Shown: positions 5,187 through 5,234 of the stretch, piece after piece
How the letters are laid out: the number at the start of each line of letters is the position of its first letter
Numbering within the stretch: position 1 is the stretch's first letter
Source of the DNA: Planctomycetota bacterium
GTDB lineage: Bacteria > Planctomycetota > Brocadiia > JAJRTI01
Length of the DNA stretch: 5,234 nucleotides
NCBI GenBank assembly: GCA_024278415.1
Contig: JAJRTI010000830.1
Span: 1 to 5,234 of the forward strand
Reading direction: 5' to 3'
Position numbers and translations under genes: made by a program
The notes under the pieces: generated by a model
Seen by the model: the letters and a program-made list of their open reading frames with translations, nothing else
What the model was told of the DNA's origin: nothing
The model's database searches: none

Positions 5187-5234
5187 TGGTGGGCGATGAT
5201 CTCTCGAATTCTCTCCCCCCTTCCGCTTCTTCTG

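Larger units (their letters stand above)
5012..5234. other. Upstream region of the exchanger gene, no supported gene, hairpin cluster
   Basis: These 223 bp hold no gene I can support. The minus-strand promoter of the exchanger should lie within 5012-5090, but I see no clear consensus. From 5094 to 5186 there are three hairpins in a row. The last 48 bases, C/T-rich on the plus strand, are open on the minus strand in several frames (one reads ERIREIIAHHPG and then a stop at the hairpin), so the end of a gene from beyond the window is possible but unsupported. Confidence 0.5.

Noticed and set aside
5187..5234. C-terminal end of a gene entering from the right on the minus strand
   Set aside because: Only about 16 codons are visible before a stop at the palindrome, several frames are open, and no motif or codon signal favours one of them.
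1..5234. CRISPR array, tRNA, rRNA, transposase or defence gene cluster
   Set aside because: I saw no regularly spaced direct repeats, no cloverleaf-type sequence and no relevant protein motifs on either strand.

Overview
The window is G+C-rich, gene-dense bacterial DNA. The style suggests a Planctomycetota or related PVC/Hydrogenedentota-type environmental genome. The grounds are a sugar-phosphate isomerase-like TIM barrel, a secreted Asp-box propeller protein, an exported serine hydrolase, loosely spaced genes rather than tight operons, and intergenic spaces full of palindromic sequence. No rRNA or conserved marker gene is present, so this placement is an inference.

Layout. Positions 1-480 (minus) hold the N-terminal 160 codons of an esterase D/tributyrin-esterase-like alpha/beta hydrolase that runs off the left edge. 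A 180-bp divergent spacer follows, then a secreted Asp-box beta-propeller protein (661-1620, plus). The 353-bp spacer 1621-1973 carries a long imperfect inverted repeat with a periodic TTNGTG pattern and a second hairpin, inside a pair of 12-nt direct repeats. A TIM-barrel sugar phosphate isomerase/epimerase (1974-2849, plus, GTG start with a strong Shine-Dalgarno) is followed by two strong hairpins in tandem. These lead almost directly into an exported beta-lactamase-fold serine hydrolase (2930-4183, plus). Tail-to-tail with it, 18 bp away, is a CaCA-type cation exchanger homologue (4202-5011, minus) with both alpha repeats but apparently no helices after the second. The right end (5012-5234) has no gene I can support and carries three hairpins in a row.

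The genes do not form a recognisable pathway. The esterase, propeller protein and isomerase-like protein would fit a heterotroph degrading decorated carbohydrates, but this rests only on family assignments. I see no defence system, CRISPR array, transposase, tRNA or rRNA. The least explained content is the intergenic palindromic sequence, with a different unit in each of three spacers, and the short exchanger.
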